A stretch of DNA of 64,000 nucleotides from Pseudomonas fluorescens (GCF_900636825.1 NZ_LR134318.1:1459501-1523500); one strand, 5' to 3'. Counted from the stretch's first letter, positions 43,605 through 53,089 are shown. Program-made: numbers and translations. The notes: generated by a model from the sequence alone, not told the origin.

Positions 43605-45189
43605 TGTCGAGCGCCTCGGGCAGCAGATCGGGATAGTCGAGGGTGTAATGCAGGCCGCGACTTTCCTTGCGCTCCATGGCTGAGCTGATCATCAATTCAG
43701 CGACCTGGGCCAGGTTGCGCAGCTCGATCAGGTCACGGCTGACTTTATAATTACTGTAGAACTCGTCGATCTCGTCCAGCAGCAAACGCACGCGATGCTG
43801 TGCACGTTGCAGGCGCTTGTTGGTGCGCACGATGCCGACGTAGTCCCACATGAATCGGCGCAGCTCATCCCAGTTATGCGCGATGATCACGTCTTCGTCT
43901 GAATCGGTGACCTGGCTGGCGTCCCAGACGGGCAGAGCGTTTGGCGCTGTGACCACGTCGAGCTGGGCGAGAATGTCGGCAGCGGCCGACCGGGCATAGA
44001 CGAAACACTCCAACAGCGAGTTGCTGGCCATGCGGTTGGCGCCGTGAAGCCCGGTGAAACTGGTTTCGCCAATCGCGTACAGGCCTGGCACGTCGGTTCG
44101 TCCGTGCTGATCGACCATCACGCCGCCGCAGGTGTAATGCGCCGCTGGCACGACAGGAATCGGCTGTTTGGTAATGTCGATGCCGAAAGCGAGGCAACGC
44201 TCATAAACTGTTGGGAAGTGAGTCTTGATGAACTCTTCGGGCATGTGGCTGATGTCGAGATAGACGCAGTCGACGCCTAAACGCTTCATTTCATGGTCGA
44301 TAGCGCGGGCGACGATGTCCCGCGGCGCCAGCTCGGCGCGCTTGTCGAAGCGATACATGAAGCGTTCGCCATTGGGCAGCTTCAAATGTGCGCCTTCACC
44401 GCGCAGGGCTTCGGTGATCAAAAAGCTTTTCGCCTGCGGGTGATACAGGCAAGTGGGATGGAACTGGTTGAATTCCAGGTTCGCGACCCGGCAGCCGGAG
44501 CGCCAGGCCATGGCAATGCCATCACCGCAGGCACCATCCGGGTTGCTGGTATAAAGGTAGACCTTGGCGGCGCCGCCCGAAGCGAGAATAACGAAGCGCG
44601 CGCCGTAGGTGTCGACTTCGCCGGTTTTTCGATTCAGAACGTAAGCGCCGAGGCAGCGATCACCTTCGAGCCCCAGGCGTCGCTCGGTGATGAGATCGAC
44701 AGCCACGCGCTGTTCCAGCAGTTCGATGTTCGGGCGCTCTTTAGCCTGCGCGAGCAAGGTTTTGAAGATGGCCGCGCCCGTCGCGTCGGCGGCATGAATG
44801 ATGCGCCGATGGCTGTGGCCGCCTTCGCGGGTCAGGTGAAACTCGAAACCGCCGTCTTCGGTACCGGATTGTTCGTCGCGGGTGAACGGTACGCCTTGAT
44901 CGATCAGCCACTGGATGGCTTCGCGGCTGTGCTCGACAGTGAAGCGCACAGCGTCTTCGTGGCAAAGGCCGCCGCCGGCGTTAAGGGTGTCGTCGACGTG
45001 GGATTCGACAGTGTCGGTGTCGTCGAGTACCGCAGCGACGCCACCCTGGGCCCAAAAAGTCGAGCCGTTGGCGAGGTCACCTTTACTCAACACGGCAATG
45101 CGCAAATGCCCGGGGAGGGTCAACGCGAGACTCAAACCGGCAGCACCGCTGCCTATGACCAGAACATCATGTTGGAATTGTTGGCTCAT
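43573..45189 (-). CDS. nadB: L-aspartate oxidase
   Basis: 538 aa, full NadB length. FAD-binding [13 protein letters not shown] at the N-terminus, then [29 protein letters not shown] catalytic region and the C-terminal helical domain [20 protein letters not shown]. It oxidises L-aspartate to iminoaspartate for NAD synthesis. The start at 45189 gives the conserved N-terminus. Divergent from algU. Confidence 0.95.
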   Translation of the reverse strand: MSQQFQHDVLVIGSGAAGLSLALTLPGHLRIAVLSKGDLANGSTFWAQGGVAAVLDDTDTVESHVDDTLNAGGGLCHEDAVRFTVEHSREAIQWLIDQGVPFTRDEQSGTEDGGFEFHLTREGGHSHRRIIHAADATGAAIFKTLLAQAKERPNIELLEQRVAVDLITERRLGLEGDRCLGAYVLNRKTGEVDTYGARFVILASGGAAKVYLYTSNPDGACGDGIAMAWRSGCRVANLEFNQFHPTCLYHPQAKSFLITEALRGEGAHLKLPNGERFMYRFDKRAELAPRDIVARAIDHEMKRLGVDCVYLDISHMPEEFIKTHFPTVYERCLAFGIDITKQPIPVVPAAHYTCGGVMVDQHGRTDVPGLYAIGETSFTGLHGANRMASNSLLECFVYARSAAADILAQLDVVTAPNALPVWDASQVTDSDEDVIIAHNWDELRRFMWDYVGIVRTNKRLQRAQHRVRLLLDEIDEFYSNYKVSRDLIELRNLAQVAELMISSAMERKESRGLHYTLDYPDLLPEALDTILVPPTFVG

Positions 45190-45463
45190 TACAGGATTCC
45201 GCTCAAAGCGACCCGGGTCGGGGGTGGCGTCAGGCAGCCGGATCGGCTCCCGGGACCACACAGCCCACTAGTATATAGAGGGGTGGGGCGGCACAATAGT
45301 CGGCCACGTATGGCATTGTGAAACTACTGCGGTGGAAAAAATCGGGTGATTCGTCGGAAGATTTTTTCGCCTGTTCTGGGAAAAGACGACTGTATCGCCG
45401 CTGAAACAGCCTTTTTCAGCGCGGGGTTTCCCAATGTGCACGTGGTGCGGCTATAAATATTTG

Positions 45464-45491
45464 GAACTTTTGCCAGAGGCCAAAGATCAAT
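45464..45491 (+). promoter_or_regulatory. Candidate distal AlgU-dependent promoter
   Basis: GAACTT (45464-45469), a 17-base spacer, then TCAAT at 45487. The known consensus of AlgU/sigma E is GAACTT-N16/17-TCtgA. Confidence 0.6.
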
Positions 45492-45657
45492 AGACCGTTC
45501 AGAAACAAGGGACCGTATCGGGATCTGTGGAGGAGTCTGCGGCTGGATTTCTCTCGGCGAGACCGATAACAAGATTATTCGCGCAGCCAGTTTATCCCGC
45601 GCTGCGTTTTTCGTGCGTGCCAAATCAGAGCCCGCAGGAAACTTGCTTGGAGGGGGA

Positions 45658-45684
45658 GAACTTTTGCGAAAAGCCCGAGTCTAT
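45658..45684 (+). promoter_or_regulatory. Candidate proximal AlgU-dependent promoter
   Basis: GAACTT (45658-45663), a 16-base spacer, then TCTAT at 45680, about 60 bases before the algU ATG. This is the usual position of the autoregulated algU promoter. Confidence 0.72.
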
Positions 45685-45743
45685 GTTTGCAAGTCTGGTC
45701 GTTTAGTAATGCAAGTCTCCTCCGGGCTTATCGAGGAGTGTTC

Positions 45744-46325
45744 ATGCTAACCCAGGAAGAGGATCAGCAGCTGGTCGAGCGCGTTCAACGCGGCGACAAG
45801 CGAGCTTTCGATCTGTTGGTGCTGAAGTATCAGCACAAGATTCTCGGGTTGATCGTGCGGTTTGTGCACGACACCCATGAAGCCCAGGACGTGGCTCAGG
45901 AAGCCTTTATCAAGGCGTATCGAGCGCTTGGAAACTTTCGCGGTGACAGTGCGTTTTATACGTGGCTGTACCGTATTGCCATTAACACGGCGAAGAATTA
46001 CCTGGTTTCGCGCGGCCGTCGGCCGCCGGACAGTGATGTAAGTTCCGAAGATGCAGAGTTCTACGACGGCGATCACGGCCTCAAGGATCTCGAATCGCCT
46101 GAACGAGCACTGCTGCGGGATGAGATCGAAGGTACCGTCCATCGAACCATCCAGCAACTGCCAGAGGATTTGCGTACGGCTTTAACTTTACGTGAATTCG
46201 ATGGTCTGAGTTACGAGGACATTGCGAGCGTCATGCAGTGTCCGGTGGGTACCGTGCGCTCCCGGATTTTCCGCGCTCGGGAGGCCATCGACAAAGCCCT
46301 GCAACCGTTGTTGCAGGAAAACTGA
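45744..46325 (+). CDS. algU: Envelope-stress sigma factor AlgU (sigma E/22)
   Basis: 193 aa, near-identical in pattern to P. aeruginosa AlgU. Region 2 covers FDLLVLKYQHKILGLIVRFV and NFRGDSAFYTWLYRIAINTA; region 4 covers LTLREFDGLSYEDIASVMQC and GTVRSRIFRARE. It drives alginate and envelope-stress genes after release from MucA, and likely its own operon through the two candidate promoters upstream. Operon algU-mucA-mucB-mucD. Confidence 0.96.
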   Translation: MLTQEEDQQLVERVQRGDKRAFDLLVLKYQHKILGLIVRFVHDTHEAQDVAQEAFIKAYRALGNFRGDSAFYTWLYRIAINTAKNYLVSRGRRPPDSDVSSEDAEFYDGDHGLKDLESPERALLRDEIEGTVHRTIQQLPEDLRTALTLREFDGLSYEDIASVMQCPVGTVRSRIFRAREAIDKALQPLLQEN

Positions 46326-46355
46326 GACAGCGGCGACAGCCAAGAGAGGAACGCC

Positions 46356-46943
46356 ATGAGTCGTGAAGCCCTGCAGGAATCGCTGTCCGCAGTGATGGAT
46401 AACGAAGCGGACGAACTGGAATTGCGTCGAGTGCTAACTGCACTGGATGACGTAGAAACCCGTGAGACCTGGGCTCGTTACCAGATCGCTCGGGCAGCCA
46501 TGCACAAGGATCTGCTGCTGCCACGTCTGGATATCGCTGCGGCAGTGTCTGCTGCGCTGGAAGACGAAACGGCTCCGGCCAAAGTTTCTCGCAGCCCATG
46601 GCGCAACCTTGGCCGCCTGGCTGTTGCAGCTTCGGTTACGGTAGCGGTGCTGGCGGGTGTGCGGTTGTACAACCAGGATGAAATCGCTGGTGTCGAACTT
46701 GCCCAGCAGTCCAACCAGCCTACTCTGGCCACTCCACAGGTTAAAGGTCCGGCTGTTCTGGCGGGTTACAGTGAGAGTTCGGAAGCGACTGGTCCGATGG
46801 CTAACGGCGTGTTGCAAGGTCAGCCAGGCTGGCATGATCAGCGTCTGCCAGGCTATCTGCGTCAGCACGCTCAAGAGGCTGCACTGAAAGGTACTGAAAG
46901 CGCTCTGCCTTACGCACGTGCTGCAAGCCTGGAAAACCGTTAA
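46356..46943 (+). CDS. mucA: Anti-sigma factor MucA
   Basis: 195 aa, full length. The cytoplasmic AlgU-binding domain (EALQESLSAVMDNEADELELRR) is followed by one membrane helix at about 87-105 (LAVAASVTVAVLAGVRLY) and a periplasmic part, which is the target of the stress proteases. No frameshift of the mucA22 type is visible, so an intact, non-mucoid allele is expected. Confidence 0.95.
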   Translation: MSREALQESLSAVMDNEADELELRRVLTALDDVETRETWARYQIARAAMHKDLLLPRLDIAAAVSAALEDETAPAKVSRSPWRNLGRLAVAASVTVAVLAGVRLYNQDEIAGVELAQQSNQPTLATPQVKGPAVLAGYSESSEATGPMANGVLQGQPGWHDQRLPGYLRQHAQEAALKGTESALPYARAASLENR

Positions 46944-46951
46944 GGAGGATC

Positions 46952-47917
46952 ATGCGCGCCATACCTCTACTTTCGCTTTTGCTCAGCGGCTGGTTTGTTG
47001 TTCCAGCCCACGCCGACGAGGCCCAGGACTGGTTGATCCGTCTGGGCCAGGCCGAGCAGAAGCAAAGCTTTCACGGTACTTTCGTTTACGAGCGCAATGG
47101 CAGTTTTTCCACCCACAACATCTGGCATCGTGTCCAGAATGGCCAGGTCCGCGAGCGTTTACTCCAGCTCGACGGTTCGGCTCAGGAAGTCGTGCGCATT
47201 GATGGACATACTCAATGCGTCAGCGGCACCCTGATTGCCGGGTTAGGCGATTCGCCGAATTCTGCCGCTCGAACTCTCGATCCCAAAAAGCTGAAAAACT
47301 GGTATGACCTCGCCGTCATTGGCAAGTCGCGCGTGGCCGGGCGCGATGCGGTAATCGTGTCGCTGAGCCCCCGCGATCAGCATCGCTATGGTTTCGAACT
47401 GCACCTTGATAAACAGACCGGACTGCCACTCAAGTCGTTGTTGTTGAACGACAAGGGTCAGTTGCTTGAACGTTTCCAGTTCACCAGTCTCGATACCGAT
47501 GAAGCGCCGTCTGACAAGGATCTGTTAGCCGACGCGGACTGCAAACCCGTCAAGCTCGACAGTGACAAGGCTTCGGCAGTGAAAACTGCTCAGGTCTGGC
47601 GCTCGGACTGGCTGCCACCGGGTTTCGAACTGACCAGCAGCTCATCGCACAAAGATGCCGAAACCAAATCGCAAGTTAACAGCTTGATGTACGACGATGG
47701 TCTTGCAAGGTTCTCGGTATTTCTTGAACCGTTGAATGGTGCCACTGTGACGGATACGCGTACTCAGTTGGGCCCGACTGTCGCGGTTTCCCGCCGTTTG
47801 ACTACGCCGCAAGGCGAAGTGATGGTCACGGTGGTGGGCGAAATTCCGATTGGCACCGCCGAGCGAATTGCGCTGTCCATGCGTAATAATGATGCCACTG
47901 CAACCAGCAAGCAGTGA
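46952..47917 (+). CDS. mucB: MucB periplasmic regulator (RseB-like)
   Basis: 321 aa. A signal peptide ends near residue 21 (VPAHA), then the MucB_RseB domain: DWLIRLGQAEQKQSFHGTFVY and the C-terminal domain with LPPGFELTSSS. It binds the MucA periplasmic domain and blocks proteolysis; known to sense lipopolysaccharide precursors. AAGGAGG is eight bases upstream of the ATG. Confidence 0.94.
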   Translation: MRAIPLLSLLLSGWFVVPAHADEAQDWLIRLGQAEQKQSFHGTFVYERNGSFSTHNIWHRVQNGQVRERLLQLDGSAQEVVRIDGHTQCVSGTLIAGLGDSPNSAARTLDPKKLKNWYDLAVIGKSRVAGRDAVIVSLSPRDQHRYGFELHLDKQTGLPLKSLLLNDKGQLLERFQFTSLDTDEAPSDKDLLADADCKPVKLDSDKASAVKTAQVWRSDWLPPGFELTSSSSHKDAETKSQVNSLMYDDGLARFSVFLEPLNGATVTDTRTQLGPTVAVSRRLTTPQGEVMVTVVGEIPIGTAERIALSMRNNDATATSKQ

Positions 47918-48126
47918 GCTGATTGCCGGCATTTCACCTCTTGTTCGAGACGTAAATGAAATGTTTGCTGAGCATTTTCATTTGCAAATACCCCGAAAAT
48001 TTTTTATAGGTCAGAGCCTCACGGCTCTGGCCTTGTTTGTTGTTGCCGGAACAAAAATGCCGGTCGGTGGTTGCCGGTGTTCCTTGCTCCATATCGCTTA
48101 ACCCTGCTCGTCGTAACGGGAGCTGT

Positions 48127-49557
48127 ATGTCGATACCTAGCTTGAAATCGTATCTTTCCATTTTCGCCACGGTGCTAATGCTCGGGCAGGTGATTCCTGC
48201 AGCCCAAGCGGCCGATCTGCCTGACTTCACCCAATTGGTTGAACAGGCCTCGCCGGCGGTGGTGAATATCAGTACCACGCAGAAATTGCCGGATCGCAAA
48301 GTGAACCAGCAGATGCCTGATCTCGAAGGCTTGCCGCCGATGCTGCGCGAGTTCTTCGAGCGTGGCATGCCGCCTCAGCAGCGCTCGCCCGGTGGTGGTC
48401 GTCAGCGAGAAGCGCAGTCGCTGGGTTCGGGCTTCATCATTTCCCCGGATGGCTACATTCTCACCAACAATCACGTGATCGCTGATGCCGACGAGATTCT
48501 CGTCCGCCTGGCAGATCGCAGTGAGATGAAAGCCAAACTGATCGGCACTGATCCGCGTTCAGACGTGGCGCTGCTGAAGATCGAGGGCAAGGATCTGCCG
48601 GTGCTCAAGCTCGGCAAATCCCAAGACCTGAAGGCCGGCCAGTGGGTCGTGGCAATCGGTTCGCCGTTCGGCTTTGACCACACCGTGACTCAAGGCATCG
48701 TCAGCGCCGTGGGTCGCAGCCTGCCGAACGAAAACTATGTGCCGTTCATCCAGACCGACGTGCCAATCAACCCGGGCAACTCCGGTGGCCCGCTGTTCAA
48801 CCTGAACGGTGAGGTGGTCGGCATCAACTCGCAGATCTACACCCGCTCCGGCGGCTTCATGGGCGTGTCGTTCGCGATCCCGATCGATGTGGCGATGGAC
48901 GTCTCCAATCAGCTGAAAAGCGGTGGCAAAGTCAGCCGCGGCTGGCTGGGTGTGGTCATCCAGGAAGTGAACAAGGATCTGGCCGAGTCGTTCGGTCTGG
49001 AGCGTCCGGCCGGTGCGCTGGTCGCGCAGATCCAGGATGACGGTCCGGCAGCCAAGGGCGGCTTGCAAGTCGGCGACGTGATCCTGAGCATGAACGGTCA
49101 GCCAATCGTCATGTCCGCTGACCTGCCGCATTTGGTCGGTGCACTTAAGGCTGGCGCCAAAGCCAATCTGGAAGTGATTCGCGAAGGCAAGCGCAAGAAC
49201 GTCGAGCTGACGGTGGGCGCGATCCCCGACGAAGATAAAGAACTGGATGCGCTGCCGAAGTCCGGCACAGAAAGCACCAGCAATCGCCTGGGTGTTTCGG
49301 TCGGCGAACTGACCGCCGAGCAGAAGAAAACCTACGACCTCAAAGGTGGTGTGGTGATCAAGGAAGTGCAGGACGGTCCTGCGGCGCTGATCGGTCTGCA
49401 ACCCGGCGACGTGATCACGCATTTGAACAATCAGGCCATCGGCTCCGCCAAGGAGTTCGGCGAGATTGCCAAAGCGTTGCCGAAGAACCGCTCGGTGTCG
49501 ATGCGCGTCCTGCGTCAAGGTCGCGCCAGCTTCATCACCTTCAAGCTGGCTGAGTAA
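48127..49557 (+). CDS. mucD: Periplasmic serine protease MucD (DegP family)
   Basis: 476 aa. A signal peptide (to about 29) and the trypsin-like domain with His in ILTNNHVIADA, Asp in TDPRSDVALLKI and nucleophile Ser in NPGNSGGPLF; two PDZ domains at about 270-360 and 385-470. It clears misfolded periplasmic proteins and restrains AlgU. In many Pseudomonas mucC lies before it; here the 209 bases between mucB and mucD are noncoding. Confidence 0.95.
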   Translation: MSIPSLKSYLSIFATVLMLGQVIPAAQAADLPDFTQLVEQASPAVVNISTTQKLPDRKVNQQMPDLEGLPPMLREFFERGMPPQQRSPGGGRQREAQSLGSGFIISPDGYILTNNHVIADADEILVRLADRSEMKAKLIGTDPRSDVALLKIEGKDLPVLKLGKSQDLKAGQWVVAIGSPFGFDHTVTQGIVSAVGRSLPNENYVPFIQTDVPINPGNSGGPLFNLNGEVVGINSQIYTRSGGFMGVSFAIPIDVAMDVSNQLKSGGKVSRGWLGVVIQEVNKDLAESFGLERPAGALVAQIQDDGPAAKGGLQVGDVILSMNGQPIVMSADLPHLVGALKAGAKANLEVIREGKRKNVELTVGAIPDEDKELDALPKSGTESTSNRLGVSVGELTAEQKKTYDLKGGVVIKEVQDGPAALIGLQPGDVITHLNNQAIGSAKEFGEIAKALPKNRSVSMRVLRQGRASFITFKLAE

Positions 49558-49577
49558 TTTGCCAGTCTGATCAAGGT

Positions 49578-49610
49578 AAAAAAACCGCCTCGAAAGAGGC
49601 GGTTTTTTTA
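49578..49610. terminator. Strong bidirectional terminator after mucD
   Basis: AAAAAACCGCCTC / GAGGCGGTTTTTT stem with an AA loop, serving mucD and the convergent bepA. Confidence 0.92.
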
Positions 49611-49640
49611 TGTCTGCAGTTTTTGATTCAGACAGAAGAG

Positions 49641-51074
49641 CTATCCCATCATGTCTTTGATCATGCGTTCCTGCTCCATCAGCTCGCGCTGGCGGGCGTC
49701 GATTCTCGAAGACAGGGGGAAATTGCTTCCGGCTTTGCGCTTGGCGAAGTCGAGCTGCTGGATGGCCTGACGGTAATCTCCGACCAAGGCAAAGTATTCC
49801 GCGCGAGCTTGATGCAGGCCGATGATGTTGCCCGATAAGCCACGGGTTTCAGCCACTTGATACCAAACGTCTGGATCATCCGGCCGCGATTTGAGCAGGC
49901 TTTCCAGCGCCTTTTCGGCGTCGGCCGCGCGATTCTGCTTGAGCAACAGATCGACGCGCACCTGATTGAGCGGATAGTTGGCAGGATATTGCGTAAGCAT
50001 CCGGTCAACCCGTGATTGTGCATCCGCGAGGCGATTGTTGGTGATGTCCAGATCGACCTGCGCGAGGTTGTAAATGATTTCGTTCGGCGAGGTCGTGAGC
50101 AATTGCTTGAGGTTTTCGCGGGCCTCGTTCAACTGGCCACCCTTGATCTGGGCAATGGCCAGACCATAGCGCGCCACATCGTTTTTCGGGTTTTCATCCA
50201 GTTGCGCGCGGAAACGCTTGGCGCCTAGCCCGGGAGTTTCTTCGTAGATCAACTGAACGCGTGCACGGATCAATTGGTAGCGCTTGGAATCCTCGATGCC
50301 GCCCGGTTTGGCTTGTTCAGCGCGGTTGCGGGTGTCGGCGATACGCGATTCGGTGACCGGGTGCGTCAGGAGGAATTCCGGTGGCTTGGCGTCGAAGCGA
50401 TACTGGCGCATCAGGCGCTCGAACATGGTCGGCATCGAGCGCGGATCGTATCCAGCCTTTTCCAGGTTGAGTATGCCGATGCGGTCGGCTTCCTGTTCGT
50501 TCTGGCGCGAGAAGGTTCGTTGCGCCTGAATTGCTGCGGCCTGGGACCCGGCGATGGCCGCAATTCCGGCGTCACCACCGCCGGCGGCTGCGATTACGAT
50601 GCCGGCCAGCAGCGCAGCCATCATCGGCACTTGCATGCGTTGCGAGGCCTCGACGCCGCGCGCGAAGTGGCGTTGCGACAAGTGCGCCAGTTCGTGCGCC
50701 AGTACCGATGCGTATTCGCCTTCGGTCTGCGCATTGAGGAACAGGCCGCCATTGACCCCGACCACACCGCCCGGTGCTGCGAAAGCATTGAGCTGCGGAC
50801 TGTTGATCAGGATGAACTCAAGACGTCGGTCGGTGACCTGGCTGGTCTCCACCAGTTTGTAGACGCTGGATTCGACGTAGTCCTTGAGTTGCGGATCATT
50901 GAGTTGTGAAACCTGGCTGCGCAACATTGCCAGCCATGCGCGACCGAGTTGATATTCCTGTTGCGGCGAGACAATGGCAGAACTGGCGTCGCCAAGTGAC
51001 GGCAGATCGTCGGCAAAGCCCGGTGAGGCGAGCAGGCAAGCGAGCGTCAGCAGGGTAGGGCGCAAAAAAGTCAT
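49641..51074 (-). CDS. bepA: M48 metalloprotease with TPR domain (BepA/YfgC)
   Basis: 477 aa. The signal peptide ends near residue 21 (PGFA). The zinc site is VLAHELAHLSQRHF (HExxH, near residue 127) with the later Glu in NEQEADRIG. Tetratricopeptide-like repeats fill about 300-477. BepA chaperones or degrades LptD at the BAM complex. The start at 51074 has AAGG spaced eight bases away and gives the signal peptide, unlike the in-frame ATG at 51095. Confidence 0.9.
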   Translation of the reverse strand: MTFLRPTLLTLACLLASPGFADDLPSLGDASSAIVSPQQEYQLGRAWLAMLRSQVSQLNDPQLKDYVESSVYKLVETSQVTDRRLEFILINSPQLNAFAAPGGVVGVNGGLFLNAQTEGEYASVLAHELAHLSQRHFARGVEASQRMQVPMMAALLAGIVIAAAGGGDAGIAAIAGSQAAAIQAQRTFSRQNEQEADRIGILNLEKAGYDPRSMPTMFERLMRQYRFDAKPPEFLLTHPVTESRIADTRNRAEQAKPGGIEDSKRYQLIRARVQLIYEETPGLGAKRFRAQLDENPKNDVARYGLAIAQIKGGQLNEARENLKQLLTTSPNEIIYNLAQVDLDITNNRLADAQSRVDRMLTQYPANYPLNQVRVDLLLKQNRAADAEKALESLLKSRPDDPDVWYQVAETRGLSGNIIGLHQARAEYFALVGDYRQAIQQLDFAKRKAGSNFPLSSRIDARQRELMEQERMIKDMMG

Positions 51075-51172
51075 GCACAAAGCCTTAAAAGACAAAGACC
51101 TTACTGTAGCCGGACACCGAAGCTGCGACCAGATATTCTAGGCAGCCTGACAACCCGAACCGGAGTGACGCA

Positions 51173-51412
51173 ATGACTGACGCTGTAGCCCATGACGTGG
51201 AACTGGACGCCAGTGGCCTGAACTGTCCGTTGCCGTTGCTCAAGGCGAAAATGGAACTGAATAAACTGCACAGCGGTGCGGTGCTCAAGGTGATTGCCAC
51301 TGATGCAGGTTCGCAGCGCGACTTCCGCACATTTGCCAAACTCGCCGGCCATGCGCTGCTGCGCGAAGAAGACGAGGCGGGCGTTTACCGTTACTGGTTG
51401 AAAAAAGCCTGA
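51173..51412 (+). CDS. TusA-like sulfurtransferase
   Basis: 79 aa. The motif LNCPLPLLKAK (CPxP) near residue 17 holds the sulfur-carrying Cys. It is typical of TusA/YeeD/SirA proteins, which relay sulfur to tRNA or cofactor synthesis. Adjacent to perM (32 bases), and divergent from bepA. Confidence 0.88.
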   Translation: MTDAVAHDVELDASGLNCPLPLLKAKMELNKLHSGAVLKVIATDAGSQRDFRTFAKLAGHALLREEDEAGVYRYWLKKA

Positions 51413-51444
51413 AGCGACCGCGTTAAAATTCGAAGGGATTATTG

Positions 51445-52515
51445 ATGTTCAAAGTGTTACGCGACTGGATTCAGCGCTACTTCTCAGATGAAGAAGCCGT
51501 GGTCCTGGCAGTGTTGCTGTTTCTCGCCTTTACTGCCGTGCTGACCCTCGGTGGCATGCTCGCGCCGGTACTGGCGGGCATGGTGCTGGCTTATCTCATG
51601 CAGGGTCTGGTGGTCACGCTCGAGCGACTGCGCGTACCGGGTGGCGTGGCGGTGGGGTTGGTGTTCGCGCTGTTCATGGGCGCGCTGATGCTGTTTATTG
51701 TCGTGGTGCTGCCGCTGCTTTGGCATCAGCTGATCACACTCTTCAACGAATTGCCCGGCATGCTCGCCAAGTGGCAATCGCTGCTGCTGCTGTTGCCGGA
51801 GCGTTATCCGCATCTGGTTTCGGACGAGCAGGTCTTGCAGGCCATCGAAGCCGCGCGGGGCGAGATCGGCAAGTTCGGCCAGTGGGCACTGACCTTCTCG
51901 TTGTCGAGTTTGCCGTTGCTGGTGAACATCATGATCTACCTGGTGCTGGTACCGATTCTGGTGTTTTTCTTCCTCAAGGATCGGGCAATGATCGGCGAGT
52001 GGGTGCGCGGTTACCTGCCTCGTGAGCGCGCGCTGATCACCCGCGTTGCCCAGGAAATGAACCGGCAGATCGCCAATTACATCCGCGGCAAAGGCATTGA
52101 AATCGTGATTTGCGGCGGCGTGACATACATCGCGTTTATCGCCCTGGGCCTCAACTATGCGGCATTGTTGGCGTTGCTGGTCGGCTTGTCGGTGGTTGTT
52201 CCGTATGTTGGTGCGGTAGTGGTGACCGTACCCGTGCTGCTGATTGCGTTGTTCCAGTGGGGCTGGAGCGATCAGTTCATTTATCTGATGGCGGTGTACG
52301 GAATCATTCAGACGCTGGACGGCAACGTGCTGGTGCCGCTGCTGTTCTCGGAAGCGGTGAACTTGCATCCGGTGGCGATCATCTGCGCGGTGCTGTTGTT
52401 TGGCGGGTTGTGGGGATTCTGGGGAGTTTTCTTTGCGATCCCGCTGGCGACGCTGTTCAAGGCGGTGCTGGATGCGTGGCCCCGCCAGGAACCGGCGGTG
52501 GCGCCTTTGCTTTAA
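51445..52515 (+). CDS. PerM / AI-2E family transporter
   Basis: 356 aa with about eight hydrophobic segments. The family block IANYIRGKGIEIVICGG and the later LDGNVLVPLLFSEAVNLHPV are present. The best-studied members export autoinducer-2 or act as Na+/H+ exchangers; the substrate here is not evident. It likely forms one transcript with the tusA-like gene. Confidence 0.82.
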   Translation: MFKVLRDWIQRYFSDEEAVVLAVLLFLAFTAVLTLGGMLAPVLAGMVLAYLMQGLVVTLERLRVPGGVAVGLVFALFMGALMLFIVVVLPLLWHQLITLFNELPGMLAKWQSLLLLLPERYPHLVSDEQVLQAIEAARGEIGKFGQWALTFSLSSLPLLVNIMIYLVLVPILVFFFLKDRAMIGEWVRGYLPRERALITRVAQEMNRQIANYIRGKGIEIVICGGVTYIAFIALGLNYAALLALLVGLSVVVPYVGAVVVTVPVLLIALFQWGWSDQFIYLMAVYGIIQTLDGNVLVPLLFSEAVNLHPVAIICAVLLFGGLWGFWGVFFAIPLATLFKAVLDAWPRQEPAVAPLL

Positions 52516-52517
52516 AA

Positions 52518-52614
52518 GCAAAGATCGCAGCCTTCGGCAGCTCCTAAAATTGGGAATGCTTTCCCCCTGTAGGAGCTGCCGAAGGCTCGGGCCGCGATCG
52601 GACGATCTTTTGAT
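52518..52614. repeat. Degraded class A REPIN
   Basis: Left arm GATCGCAGCCTTCGGCAGCT; right arm CTGTAGGAGCTGCCGAAGGC is interrupted by about 15 extra bases before GATCTTTTGATC. It ends two bases before the bcp stop codon. Confidence 0.75.
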
Positions 52615-52615
52615 C

Positions 52616-53089
52616 TTAGGCTTTGTTCAGGGCCTCAGCCGCCGCCAGCACGGCATCAACATGCCCGGGCACCTTCACACCGCGCCATTCCTGACGCAGC
52701 ACACCGTCCTTATCAATCAGGAAGGTGCTGCGATCAACGCCCAGATATTCCTTGCCGTACAGCTTTTTCAACTTGATCACGTCGAACAACTGGCAAACCG
52801 CCTCGTCCTTGTCGCTGATCAGCTCGAAGGGGAATTCCTGTTTGCCTTTGAAGTTTTCGTGCGATTTCAGGCTGTCGCGGGAAATGCCGAAGACTTCGGT
52901 GTTGGCAGCTTTGAACGCTGCATATTGATCGCGAAAGCCCTGACCCTGAGTGGTGCAGCCCGGCGTGCTGTCCTTCGGGTAGAAATAGATCACCACTTGC
53001 TGCCCTTTCAGGGCGGACAGGCTCACGGTTTGCCCGCTGGTGGCAGGGGCTTCGAAATCGGCAACCGGTTGGTCGATGGCAACGGCCAT
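52616..53089 (-). CDS. bcp: Thiol peroxidase Bcp (PrxQ)
   Basis: 157 aa. The peroxidatic Cys lies in DSTPGCTTQGQGFRD (near residue 44). The nearby second Cys of E. coli-type Bcp is absent; a Cys in DEAVCQLFDV (near residue 84) is at the alternative resolving position of alpha3-type PrxQ enzymes. It reduces peroxides in the cytoplasm using thioredoxin. Follows gcvR by 10 bases, same operon. Confidence 0.92.
   Translation of the reverse strand: MAVAIDQPVADFEAPATSGQTVSLSALKGQQVVIYFYPKDSTPGCTTQGQGFRDQYAAFKAANTEVFGISRDSLKSHENFKGKQEFPFELISDKDEAVCQLFDVIKLKKLYGKEYLGVDRSTFLIDKDGVLRQEWRGVKVPGHVDAVLAAAEALNKA

Larger units (their letters stand above)
45190..45743. promoter_or_regulatory. nadB/algU intergenic control region
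   Basis: 554 bases with no gene that I can support. It contains at least two candidate AlgU (sigma 22) promoters, listed separately. Confidence 0.8.
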
